A stretch of DNA of 64,000 nucleotides from Lysinibacillus cavernae (GTDB taxonomy: Bacteria > Bacillota > Bacilli > Bacillales_A > Planococcaceae), in assembly GCF_009724685.1 (NCBI RefSeq), contig NZ_WMEF01000001.1, positions 372,001 to 436,000 of the forward strand, written 5' to 3'. A program made the position numbers and the translations under genes. Positions within the stretch are counted from its first letter, which is position 1. Each line of letters opens with the position of its first letter. Below, in pieces: positions 18,683 to 26,322 of this stretch. The notes below the pieces were generated by a model. That model had not been told where the DNA came from, ran no database searches, and worked only from the letters and a program-made list of their open reading frames with translations.

Positions 18683-19188
18683 TGATGTTAAGCAGTAGTA
18701 GTGGGCAAGTGATTAAAGTGGGAATTGCACAAATGGATGTAGTAAAGCTACCTAACACGATTCGAACTTCTGGTCTTGGTTCTTGTGTTGGCGTTATTTT
18801 GTATGATGAGTCAAAAAAAATTGCTGGTTTAATCCATGTGATGTTACCAGATTCAAGCTTAGGAAGAGCTGAGTCGATCAATGTGGCAAAATTTGCTGAT
18901 ACAGGTGTTGCAGCAATGATCGATTTATTAAAGTTAGAAGGCGTTCAGAAATTCAAAATAAAGGCAAAAATTGCAGGGGGTGCGCAGATGTTCCAATTTA
19001 CTTCCGATAAAGATACGATGCGTATTGGTCCCCGCAATGTAGAAGCTGTCAAATCTGAATTAAAGAGACATGGAATTCCTTTAGTCGCCGAGGATACTGG
19101 TGGAAATAGTGGTAGAACGATTGAATTTAACCCAGCAACGTCGATATTACATATTCGAACAGTTAACCAAGGAGTGAGCGAAATCTAA
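18682..19188 (+). CDS. cheD: Chemoreceptor glutamine deamidase CheD
   Basis: CheD deamidates receptor glutamines and is sequestered by CheC. The catalytic Cys lies in GLGSCVGVILYD, the His in IAGLIHVMLPDSS, and the conserved Thr/Ser environment in IRTSGLG. GTG 18679, ATG 18682 and ATG 18685 are all possible starts; I take 18682, which keeps a short overlap with cheC. It is followed directly (1-base overlap) by the small membrane-protein gene. About 168 residues. Confidence 0.94.
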   Translation: MMLSSSSGQVIKVGIAQMDVVKLPNTIRTSGLGSCVGVILYDESKKIAGLIHVMLPDSSLGRAESINVAKFADTGVAAMIDLLKLEGVQKFKIKAKIAGGAQMFQFTSDKDTMRIGPRNVEAVKSELKRHGIPLVAEDTGGNSGRTIEFNPATSILHIRTVNQGVSEI

Positions 19189-19559
19189 TGTTTGGTTCAA
19201 TATTTTACAACCTATGGGGAGCATTAATTGCCTTTACTATTTATTTTTTTAGTACCTTTCAAGAACCATACACTCCCCTTCGAGTCATCATGGGTTCTTT
19301 TATTGTAGCAATAATCGTATTTATCGTTATGTATATAGTACGTTTTCTAATTGCCTACATATTGTTTACGCCAGAGGTAAATGAGGAAGCAGTTGAAGGT
19401 GATCTAGAAGATAATGAACTTGATTCAACTGAAGGAGAAAAACAAGAAGTTCCAGCAGCTAATTCAACAGTTGAATTTCAAGATGAGAATTCCGAGGAAA
19501 TTGCTCAAGTAGTACGAACGATGATGAATCGAGAAGAAGAGCAACAAGTTAATGCTTAA
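19188..19559 (+). CDS. Small membrane protein at the end of fla/che
   Basis: I do not recognise a named family. The protein has 123 residues. Two membrane helices lie in the first 65 residues (about 8-24 and 32-62), followed by a strongly acidic cytoplasmic tail and a short C-terminal helix, SEEIAQVVRTMMNREEEQ. The overlap with cheD (TAATG) and the terminator right after the stop make it the last gene of the fla/che transcript. In B. subtilis this position is taken by sigD and swrB. The C-terminal helix looks like an interaction peptide, suggesting a role in flagellar or chemotaxis control, but that is inference. Confidence 0.7.
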   Translation: MFGSIFYNLWGALIAFTIYFFSTFQEPYTPLRVIMGSFIVAIIVFIVMYIVRFLIAYILFTPEVNEEAVEGDLEDNELDSTEGEKQEVPAANSTVEFQDENSEEIAQVVRTMMNREEEQQVNA

Positions 19560-19560
19560 A

Positions 19561-19589
19561 AGAGAGTCGCGAATAGCGGCTCTTTTTTT
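19561..19589 (+). terminator. Terminator of the fla/che operon
   Basis: AGAGTCGC (19563-19570) pairs with GCGGCTCT (19576-19583), one G-U pair and a 5-base loop, followed by seven T. It starts one base after the last fla/che stop codon. Confidence 0.85.
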
Positions 19590-19611
19590 GTCATTTGAGG
19601 AGTTTTACCAT

Positions 19612-19702
19612 ATGAAAAACTTAAGTAAAACTAATTTTTTTTATATTATTCATATATGCAGTCCTCATGTTAGCATATTTGTACAAAGGGAAAAGCACTT
19701 AA
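19612..19702 (+). pseudogene. Disrupted small single-helix membrane ORF
   Basis: A good ribosome-binding site (TTTGAGGAG) precedes ATG 19612 and the peptide MKNLSKTNFF. The frame then shifts in a run of eight T (19635-19642). With one T fewer, the reading continues ILFIYAVLMLAYLYKGKST and stops at 19702, giving a plausible membrane peptide of about 30 residues. As sequenced, the frame instead runs into a hydrophilic tail. I do not know the family. It could be a decayed gene or a sequencing length error. Confidence 0.4.
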
Positions 19703-19832
19703 TAAGAAAATTACAAATAAAAGATTTGTAGTTTATCATAACAAATGGCTTGTCCTGGAAGTCGATCAAAGAATAGGGTGAAATGAGGAACGTTTAAGGA
19801 ACTAAAAACAAGTCACATGTGGAGGAATGGTG

Positions 19833-20051
19833 ATGAAGCAAGAGTATTGGTTAATGAATGTGCTTCTTGAAAAAGGCTATGAAAAGGAGAATGATGTCAA
19901 TGTCGGTACTACAACAGAGCTTTGTCATATCCTTATTAAAGAAGGGACCATAGCTAAAATCATATCAGCAGAACAAACTTTAGACACTACTATCGAAAAA
20001 ATTGACGGAAAAATGAAATTACTCATGCCATCAAGAAGAATCCGTTGTTGA
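19833..20051 (+). pseudogene. N-terminal remnant of an amidohydrolase
   Basis: The peptide from ATG 19833 (GGAGG 7 bases upstream) reads MKQEYWLMNVLLEKGYEKEN and later CHILIKEGTIAKIISAEQ. This aligns with the first 60 residues of the intact amidohydrolase at 23535 (FWLTNVRLETGYHFEN and SHLLIKDGTIAEIVSAEN). It breaks off before the metal-binding HxH motif and then runs to a stop in unrelated sequence. It is a third, truncated copy of the family in this island. Confidence 0.75.
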
Positions 20052-20185
20052 TCAATGCATGCTCGAGAAGAATATATTAGCAGCATTAAAAATGATGACT
20101 ACTGAAAAACGTGCAACAGTTTTATTAGATCAGTTATTACTTAATGGAACATGTTGCCTTTCGAAAAGACGGAATTTTCAAATAA
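20030..20185 (+). pseudogene. Frameshifted tail of an unrecognised gene
   Basis: In the frame beginning near 20030 the peptide includes MLEKNILAALKMMTTEKRAT and continues VLLDQLLLNG. A shift of one frame near 20147 gives EHVAFRKDGIFK and a stop at 20185, a natural-looking C-terminus. It is joined directly to the truncated amidohydrolase start, as expected from a deletion that fused two genes. I cannot name the family. Confidence 0.35.
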
Positions 20186-20406
20186 AAAGTAGCTGGGTTT
20201 AAAAAACAATCACTTATAACAAAGTCCATTCTGATGATGTATCATATTACGATTTGTATTGTACTTATATGTTGTTTTTCAATATAAGAGAAACGTTAAT
20301 GAAGGCCAACGAAATTCATCCTAGTTGCAAATATCGATAAATTTTTATTCAAATAATTTTAGTCAACTAAGAATGGCTTAGCGGACAAAGGGGAGAAAGT
20401 GGAGTT

Positions 20407-21816
20407 ATGTCTACTGTACAGTCTAATGACCTTCAAAACAAGCAAAAGAAAAAAAGAGAAATAAACGTTTTCGTCCTTATTTTATCCATGTTAGTGATTG
20501 CAACGATCATTACCTATATTGTACCAACTGGTGAATATACAAGATCAGAAATGGATGGCCGAAGTGTAGTAGTACCTGATACGTATCAGGCTATAGAATC
20601 TTCACCGATTAGTTTGATGGGGCTCATAACGTCAATTCATACAGGAATGGTAGACTCAGCACCTATCATCTTTTTTGTATTGATTATTGGTGGAACATTA
20701 GGGGTATTATCAGCAACTGGAGCGGTTGAAGCGTTGATTGCTACAGCTTCGCGAAAGTTCGCTAAAAAAGAAAAATGGTTGATTCCAATCATTATGTTGT
20801 TTTTTGCATTAGCAGGAACATTGATTGGAATGGCTGAAGAAACATTAGCTTATATCGGTATTTTGGTACCTATTGCCATAGCACTCGGATTTGATGCTAT
20901 TACAGGGGCAGCTATTGTGTTGGTTGGAGCATCTGTTGGTTTTATGACAGCAGTGTTGAACCCTTTTACAGTAGGGATTGCACAGGGAATTGCTCAATTA
21001 CCACCGTTTTCAGGGATTGGTTACCGCATTGTGCTGTTTATTATTACGTATTTGATTTCTGTTTGGTACATTCAACGCTATGCATTAAAAGTGAAACGCG
21101 ATCCTTCAAAAGGTTTTTTCCCAATAGGAAAGTATGACAAATTAGATGATACAGCCAATGTTCTACTGAGCACTACACATAAGATTGTACTAGGTTGTTT
21201 CCTGCTAAACTTTATTATTCTAATTTTCGGTGTTATTAAGTTTAGTTGGTACATTACGGAGATTGCTGGTATTTTTACTTTACTTGCAATAGTCATTGCA
21301 TTTGCTGGAAAACTTTCTGCTAACCAAGCGGTGAATGCATTTATGCAAGGTGCGGGTGGTATTCTGTCAGGAGCATTAATCATCGGTGTAGCGAGAGCAA
21401 TCGTTGTCGTGTTAACAGATGGTCATGTCATTGACACATTATTATTCCATGCATCTTCCTTAATTCATCATTTCCCGCCTGTATTAAGTGCTGTGGGAAT
21501 GTATTTTTTACAGTTTATCCTTCACTTTTTTGTACCTTCAGGGAGTGGACAAGCAGCCTTAACAATGCCTATCATGGCACCACTTGCTGATCTTGTAGGT
21601 GTAACAAGGCAAACAGCTGTACTTAGTTTCTCTATGGGAGATGCCATTGGAAATATCATTTTCCCAACCAATGGACCACTTATGGCAGCACTTGCATTAG
21701 CCGGAATCCCATGGGTACGCTGGTTGAAATGGATTTGGCCACTCATTGTCATTCACATCAGCATCGGTGTGACTGCAGTCATAGTCGCACATTTTATCAA
21801 CTATGGCCCGTTTTAA
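20407..21816 (+). CDS. YfcC-family transporter (DcuC superfamily)
   Basis: A 469-residue integral membrane carrier with about 12 hydrophobic segments after a basic cytoplasmic N-terminus. The family pattern is visible: the first helix followed by YIVPTGEYTRSEMDGR, a GTLIGMAEETLAYIGILVP segment, FLQFILHFFVPSGSGQAALT and GDAIGNIIFPTNGPLMAALA. YfcC-type carriers are annotated as C4-dicarboxylate or basic amino-acid carriers, but substrates are mostly unproven. GTGGAG lies close to the ATG. It heads a cluster with a deaminase and amidohydrolases, so I infer import of a nitrogenous ring compound or its product. The family is firm; the substrate is not. Confidence 0.82.
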   Translation: MSTVQSNDLQNKQKKKREINVFVLILSMLVIATIITYIVPTGEYTRSEMDGRSVVVPDTYQAIESSPISLMGLITSIHTGMVDSAPIIFFVLIIGGTLGVLSATGAVEALIATASRKFAKKEKWLIPIIMLFFALAGTLIGMAEETLAYIGILVPIAIALGFDAITGAAIVLVGASVGFMTAVLNPFTVGIAQGIAQLPPFSGIGYRIVLFIITYLISVWYIQRYALKVKRDPSKGFFPIGKYDKLDDTANVLLSTTHKIVLGCFLLNFIILIFGVIKFSWYITEIAGIFTLLAIVIAFAGKLSANQAVNAFMQGAGGILSGALIIGVARAIVVVLTDGHVIDTLLFHASSLIHHFPPVLSAVGMYFLQFILHFFVPSGSGQAALTMPIMAPLADLVGVTRQTAVLSFSMGDAIGNIIFPTNGPLMAALALAGIPWVRWLKWIWPLIVIHISIGVTAVIVAHFINYGPF

Positions 21817-21865
21817 TGCATGAAAATACCATAGAAAACCGCTATTTTCTAGGAGGGAAATTGAT

Positions 21866-22261
21866 ATGAATCAGCAAAACTTTATGAAAAAAGCACTTGA
21901 CTTAGCTCAGAAAAATAAAAGAACGAAACACGGTGCTCCTTTTGGTGCAATTGTGGTTAAAGATGGACAGGTTATTGGATCCGGAGTGAATGAGGTTGCA
22001 GTAACCAATGATTTGACAAATCATGCCGAGATTCAAGCAATCCGTCAAGCTAGTCATGCATTGAAAACGACTAATCTAGAAGGTTGCGAGATATATGCAA
22101 GTACGGAACCTTGTTCGATGTGTTTAAGTGCCATTTATTTTTCTAAAATTAAAACAGTTTATTATTTAAATGCGAGTAACCCTAGCCAAGATTATGTCTA
22201 CCATCAACTAGCTTTACCGCATAAAGAGAGAGCCATTCAGATGGTGCATCTAGAAAATTAA
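21866..22261 (+). CDS. Nucleobase deaminase, GuaD/CDA family
   Basis: A zinc deaminase of the cytidine-deaminase fold, 131 residues. The zinc ligands and proton shuttle are His53 and Glu55 in NHAEIQAI, and Cys83 and Cys86 in TEPCSMC. The PFGAIVVKDGQVIGSGVN segment and the family resemble guanine deaminase or TadA. It is not tadA in context: it sits in a catabolic island with a transporter and two amidohydrolases. GGAGG is upstream of the ATG. The C-terminus is short compared with B. subtilis GuaD. The likely substrate is a purine or pyrimidine-like base; the exact one is unknown. Confidence 0.8.
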   Translation: MNQQNFMKKALDLAQKNKRTKHGAPFGAIVVKDGQVIGSGVNEVAVTNDLTNHAEIQAIRQASHALKTTNLEGCEIYASTEPCSMCLSAIYFSKIKTVYYLNASNPSQDYVYHQLALPHKERAIQMVHLEN

Positions 22262-22282
22262 TCTATTTAGGAGGAACAATCC

Positions 22283-23505
22283 ATGACATCAACGGTCTAT
22301 TGGTTAACAAATGTACGATTAGAAACGGGTTATCATTACGACAATGGTACCGTTACAGGGACAAAAACAGATCTTTTTATATACAAATTAAAAATGGGAA
22401 AATAAACCAAATTATAAGCATAGATCAGTCGTTAGTGACTGATTTACCTAAAAGAGACGCGCAAAGCTATTTAATGCTTCCTTCTTTTAGAGATATGCAT
22501 ATTCATATTGATAAAACATATTTTGGCGGTCCATGGAAGGCTCCTACAATTCCGACAGAAGGTCTTATCACAAGATTAAAAGAGGAAGAGGTCCTACTGC
22601 CAAGCTTACTACCTGTTGCAGAGGAAAGAGCGAAAAAGCTGTTGGATTTGGTGTTAAACGCTGGCTCAACACATATTCGTACGCATTGTAATGTGGATCC
22701 ATATATCGGTTTGAAAAATTTAGAAGCCGTTTTAAAAGCAAAGGAAGCCTTCAAAGATAAAGTTGCTTTAGAAATTGTAGCATTCCCTCAACATGGGTTA
22801 TTGCGTAGTGATTCGGTTTCTTTAGTAAGAGAAGCATTGCGCAGTGGGGCTTCTCTAGTAGGAGGCGTAGACCCTGCGACTATCGATGAAAATATTGAGA
22901 AATCATTACAAACGGTCATGGAATTAGCTGTGGAAGCAAACGCAAACGTTGATTTACATATCCATGATCCTGGTCATCTTGGCATTTTTACCTTTAAACG
23001 ACTAGCTGCAATAACCGAGGAGGCAGGTTGGCAAGGAAGAGTAACGATTAGCCACGCGATGGCCCTTGCTGATATTTCAACTAATGAAGCGAGTGAAGTT
23101 GCAGAGTTACTAACTCATCATGGTATTGACATTACTTCATCTGTTCCGCTTGGAAATACAATTCCTATTCCTCTCTTAGATAGCAAAGGGGTAAAAATAT
23201 CTCTTGGTGATGATAGTATAACTGATCACTGGTCTCCATTCGGTATAGGTGACAGCTTAGAAAAAGTGGGAACGTTAGCTGAACGTTTTGGTTTAAGTGA
23301 TGAACGATCACTTGCACAAAGCCTAAAATATATTACTGGAGGCGTAACACCACTAAATAATGAAGGGCAACGAAGTTGGCCGAATGTGGGCGATGAAGCG
23401 AACGTTGTTTTTGTGGAAGCGAGTTGTTCTGCTGAGGCTGTAGCAAGAAGAGCAAGAAGAGTTGCAGTGCTCTTTAGAGGAAATGTAGTTTCGGGTAAGC
23501 TTTAA
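22283..23505 (+). pseudogene. Frameshifted amidohydrolase (cytosine-deaminase-like)
   Basis: The true start is ATG 22283, with AGGAGG ideally spaced, giving MTSTVYWLTNVRLETGYHYD, which matches the intact paralogue at 23535. This frame stops after about 40 codons. The rest of the protein (IQIKNGKINQIISIDQ onward to 23505) is in another frame, which looks open from a TTG at 22300 but has no ribosome-binding site there. The break is at a run of five T (22374-22378); one added T restores an exact alignment with the paralogue. Downstream of the shift, all metal motifs are present: MHIHIDKT, VDLHIHDPGH, ISHAMAL and the Asp in GDDSITDHWSPFG. It is either recently inactivated or translated by slippage. 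Confidence 0.8.
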
Positions 23506-23534
23506 TTATTGAAAAAGAAAGGATAAAATCTGAA

Positions 23535-24767
23535 ATGAATTCTACTTTCTGGTTAACAAATGTACGTCTTGAAACAGGTTATCATTTTGAAAACGATATG
23601 ATCACAAAAACTAATACCGCCTGTTCTCATTTACTAATCAAGGATGGAACAATTGCAGAAATAGTTTCTGCTGAAAATCAAATTAATGATGATTTCCCCA
23701 AAAAAGATATGAAACAGCTATTAGCACTACCCTCTTTTATAGAAAAACATTGTCATTTGGATAAAACACTCTTAAGCGATCAATGGCGCGCGGTCACACC
23801 TGTTAACAATATATTCGAACGTTTTGAGATAGAAAAAGAGGTACTTCCTACGTTACTCACAACAACACAACAACGAGCTGAGGAGCTGCTAGCCCGATAT
23901 GTGCGAGCTGGAGTTACGCATGTTCGAACGCATGTGGATTTATATCCTGAGGTAGGTTTAAAAAATTTAGAGGAAGTTCAAAAAGCTTTACAAACTTTTG
24001 AAGGGAAGTTGTCATATGAAATCGTTGCCTTTCCACAACATGGTCTATTGCGAACAAATGCAACAAATTTAGTGAGAGAGGCACTCCAGTTAGGTGTAGG
24101 TTTTGTAGGAGGTGTCGACCCGGCTACGGTTGATGGTGATATTGAAGCTTCTTTACAACAAATGGTGGAACTTGCCGTCGAAGGAAATGCCGGGATTGAC
24201 TTACATTTGCATGATCCAGATCAATTGGGTACTTTCACAATGAAAAGATTGGCCCAATTAACAAAAGAAGCTGGCTTACAAGGTAAAGTAGCTATTAGCC
24301 ATGCTTTTGGACTTGGAGATGTTTCACGAACTGAGGCAGAAGAAATGGCAGACATTTTAAGTGATGCAGGAATTACGATTGTGACGAGTGTACCTCTACG
24401 TAGAAAATTCCCACCTGTGGGTTTACTACACAGTAAAGGCGTATCAGTTGCGATAGGTTGTGACAATATTTTTGATGTTTGGTCCCCTTTTGGTAACGGA
24501 GACCTTTTAGAACGAGCTGGTCGTTTGGCAAAAAATTCAGGTTGGGGAGATGAGCGTTCATTAGCCCAAACCCTTCGCTTTATAACAGGTGGTAAGACGC
24601 CTTTAGATCAAGATGGTAAACGAATGTGGCCAAAGATTGGCGATGAAGCAAGTATGGTATTTGTACAGGCAAGTTGTACCGCGGAAGGAATAGCTAGAAG
24701 GTCTAAACGTCAAGTTGTTTTGTACAAAGGAAGTATAGTAGCATGTGAACTGAACGCAGTTGATTAG
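23535..24767 (+). CDS. Metal-dependent amidohydrolase (cytosine-deaminase-like)
   Basis: An intact 410-residue member of the amidohydrolase superfamily. The first metal motif is His72-X-His74 in EKHCHLDKT. Further ligands lie in the IDLHLHDPD, VAISHAFGLGD and GCDNIFDVWSPFG segments. The N- and C-terminal strands form the usual small beta-sandwich. The nearest recognisable groups are cytosine/creatinine/pterin-type deaminases; the substrate cannot be read from sequence. AAAGGA precedes the ATG. It is strongly similar along its length to the frameshifted gene just upstream, so the two are tandem paralogues. It ends the island operon and is followed by a hairpin terminator. Confidence 0.82.
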   Translation: MNSTFWLTNVRLETGYHFENDMITKTNTACSHLLIKDGTIAEIVSAENQINDDFPKKDMKQLLALPSFIEKHCHLDKTLLSDQWRAVTPVNNIFERFEIEKEVLPTLLTTTQQRAEELLARYVRAGVTHVRTHVDLYPEVGLKNLEEVQKALQTFEGKLSYEIVAFPQHGLLRTNATNLVREALQLGVGFVGGVDPATVDGDIEASLQQMVELAVEGNAGIDLHLHDPDQLGTFTMKRLAQLTKEAGLQGKVAISHAFGLGDVSRTEAEEMADILSDAGITIVTSVPLRRKFPPVGLLHSKGVSVAIGCDNIFDVWSPFGNGDLLERAGRLAKNSGWGDERSLAQTLRFITGGKTPLDQDGKRMWPKIGDEASMVFVQASCTAEGIARRSKRQVVLYKGSIVACELNAVD

Positions 24768-24916
24768 GATATTGTTGTTTTGTCTGGGATCATTTAGAGT
24801 CGATCAGAATGTAAGAATTAACGTACTTTGCTATAAGCACCGTTACTCAAAAGTCATATAAAAAGAATCAAACAACTCCATAAACTAAAAATTTTATATT
24901 TTTAGAAAATTAGTTG

Positions 24917-24956
24917 AACTGTATCCAAGTTAACCAAAACGAGGATACAGTTTTTC
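24917..24956 (+). terminator. Terminator after the amidohydrolase island
   Basis: AACTGTATCC (24917-24926) pairs perfectly with GGATACAGTT (24943-24952), with a 16-base loop, followed by TTTTTC. It isolates the island from sigD. Confidence 0.75.
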
Positions 24957-25003
24957 AATGCAATAAAAAAACAAAGGAATATATTAGAGACTAAGAGAAA
25001 CAA

Positions 25004-25032
25004 ATGAAATTATAGTCGATTCTTGTTATAAT
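25004..25032 (+). promoter_or_regulatory. Candidate sigma-A promoter of sigD
   Basis: An extended -10 element, TTGTTATAAT (TATAAT at 25027-25032), lies downstream of a weak -35 at the correct distance (ATGAAA, 25004-25009). It would start transcription about 175 bases before the sigD ATG. sigD needs its own promoter here because a terminator and an island separate it from fla/che. Confidence 0.5.
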
Positions 25033-25213
25033 ATAGGAAAGATGGCAATAGCTTATCGATTTTTTTACTATTCGAGGCTCACGTCTAGATTAGCTCTAAT
25101 GTGGATTTTTTACAAAAAATACTGAGAAATCCTGTTGAATGACAAACTTTATGAGCGCAAATAGTCAGTGGCAAACGGGCGAGAAAAAGCGTTTTTTTAG
25201 AGAGGTGGATTTC

Positions 25214-25984
25214 ATGACACAACCAATTCTGAACGATGAGCAAAAACTATGGAATCGCTGGATACACGAGCGTGATCCAGATGCTGGAAATTTACTTATA
25301 AAAAAATACATTTCTCTAGTATCTTATCATGTCCAGCGTATTGGTGCGGGTTTGCCAAAGAGCGTATCACGAGACGATTTAACGAGCTTAGGTATGATAG
25401 GGCTTTTTGATGCATTAAATAAATTTGACATTAACAGAGATTTAAAATTTGATACATATGCTTCGTTTAGAGTTAGAGGAGCCATTATAGATGGTTTACG
25501 CAAGGAAGACTGGCTACCACGTTCAGCGCGTGAAAAAGCCAAAAAATTAGATGCTCAAATTGAGCAACTAGAACAAACATATATGCGTCATGTAACACCT
25601 GAGGAACTTGCGGAGCATATGGAAGTATCTGTTGAAGATGTTTATCAGACTGTGCAGGAGCATTTTTTTTCAAATGTTCTTTCGATTAATGAACAACAAG
25701 ATCAAGAAGAAGCAGACGGCAAGTCATTTGTTATCCGAGATGATACAACAAAAACACCTGAGCAAGCTGTTATTAAATCAGAGTTACTAGGTGATTTAGC
25801 TGAAAATATTCAAAAACTCAATGAAAAAGAACAGATAGTCCTTAGTTTATTTTACACGGAGGAACTAACTTTGACTGAAATTGGTGAAATGCTGGAACTA
25901 TCAACATCACGTATTTCACAAATTCATTCAAAAGCGCTATTAAAGTTACGTAAGCTCTTATCTAGTGAAATGATTAATGCTTAA
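25214..25984 (+). CDS. sigD: RNA polymerase sigma factor SigD (FliA)
   Basis: The alternative sigma factor for late flagellar, chemotaxis and autolysin genes. The start is ATG 25214, preceded by AGAGAGGTGG, giving 256 residues as in other Bacillus SigD. Region 2 includes DLTSLGMIGLFDALNKFD and FDTYASFRVRGAIIDGLRKE, followed by WLPRSAREKAKKLD. Region 4 ends with LTLTEIGEMLELSTSRISQI. In B. subtilis sigD is the penultimate gene of fla/che; here it begins a separate short unit with the two following genes. Confidence 0.95.
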   Translation: MTQPILNDEQKLWNRWIHERDPDAGNLLIKKYISLVSYHVQRIGAGLPKSVSRDDLTSLGMIGLFDALNKFDINRDLKFDTYASFRVRGAIIDGLRKEDWLPRSAREKAKKLDAQIEQLEQTYMRHVTPEELAEHMEVSVEDVYQTVQEHFFSNVLSINEQQDQEEADGKSFVIRDDTTKTPEQAVIKSELLGDLAENIQKLNEKEQIVLSLFYTEELTLTEIGEMLELSTSRISQIHSKALLKLRKLLSSEMINA

Positions 25985-26007
25985 ATATCCTTAAGGGAGA
26001 GATTCCA

Positions 26008-26313
26008 ATGAGTTTAAAAGGTGTCGAATTACAGATCGCTATTCCAAAAACGTTTGAAGCGGGGAAAATGGCAGATCAGGCACAGCAACAAGCGTTAGCC
26101 CAACAAGCACACGCGAATGAAGCATTAAAAAAAGAAGTAGAGCGCAAACAAAAAATTGTCAATACATCAGAAGGTATGGACGAAATTAGTGAGGATGAAG
26201 ATGCGGGTGGCGAATATTTAACAGGTATTAATAAGAAGAAAAAGAAACAGGATCAACAAGAAAAACAGGCACAACATCCGTTTAAAGGGAATTTCGTGGA
26301 TTTTAGTGGATAG
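26008..26313 (+). CDS. Small unknown protein between sigD and swrB-like gene
   Basis: A 101-residue soluble, highly charged protein with AAGGGAGAG before the ATG. The N-terminus MSLKGVELQIAIPKTFEAGK is followed by a Gln/Ala-rich helix and a basic KKKKKQDQQ segment. The C-terminal motif HPFKGNFVDFSG looks like a conserved peptide. Related small proteins of unknown role occur next to sigD in other Bacillales (from memory). It has no membrane segment. A function in motility is inferred only from position. Confidence 0.7.
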   Translation: MSLKGVELQIAIPKTFEAGKMADQAQQQALAQQAHANEALKKEVERKQKIVNTSEGMDEISEDEDAGGEYLTGINKKKKKQDQQEKQAQHPFKGNFVDFSG

Positions 26314-26322
26314 GAGCTTTCA

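Larger units (their letters stand above)
19590..20406. other. Gene-remnant region before the island transporter
   Basis: About 800 bases with no intact gene. It contains a disrupted small membrane ORF (19612-19702), an N-terminal amidohydrolase remnant (19833-20051) and a frameshifted gene tail (about 20030-20185). The last 220 bases are AT-rich with no convincing promoter by eye. There are no transposase remnants or clear terminal repeats. It reads as the decayed left flank of the catabolic island. Confidence 0.6.
24768..25213. other. Intergenic region between island and sigD
   Basis: About 445 bases without a gene. Contents are an AT-rich stretch with an imperfect palindrome near 24882-24902, the island terminator (24917-24956), a promoter candidate (25004-25032) and a leader of about 180 bases before sigD. 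A start at 25139 in the sigD frame would add 25 residues and lacks a ribosome-binding site. Confidence 0.6.

Noticed and set aside
22300-23505. Amidohydrolase starting at TTG 22300 as an intact gene
   Set aside because: No ribosome-binding site at that TTG, and its first 25 residues do not resemble the paralogue. The conserved N-terminus is in another frame from ATG 22283.
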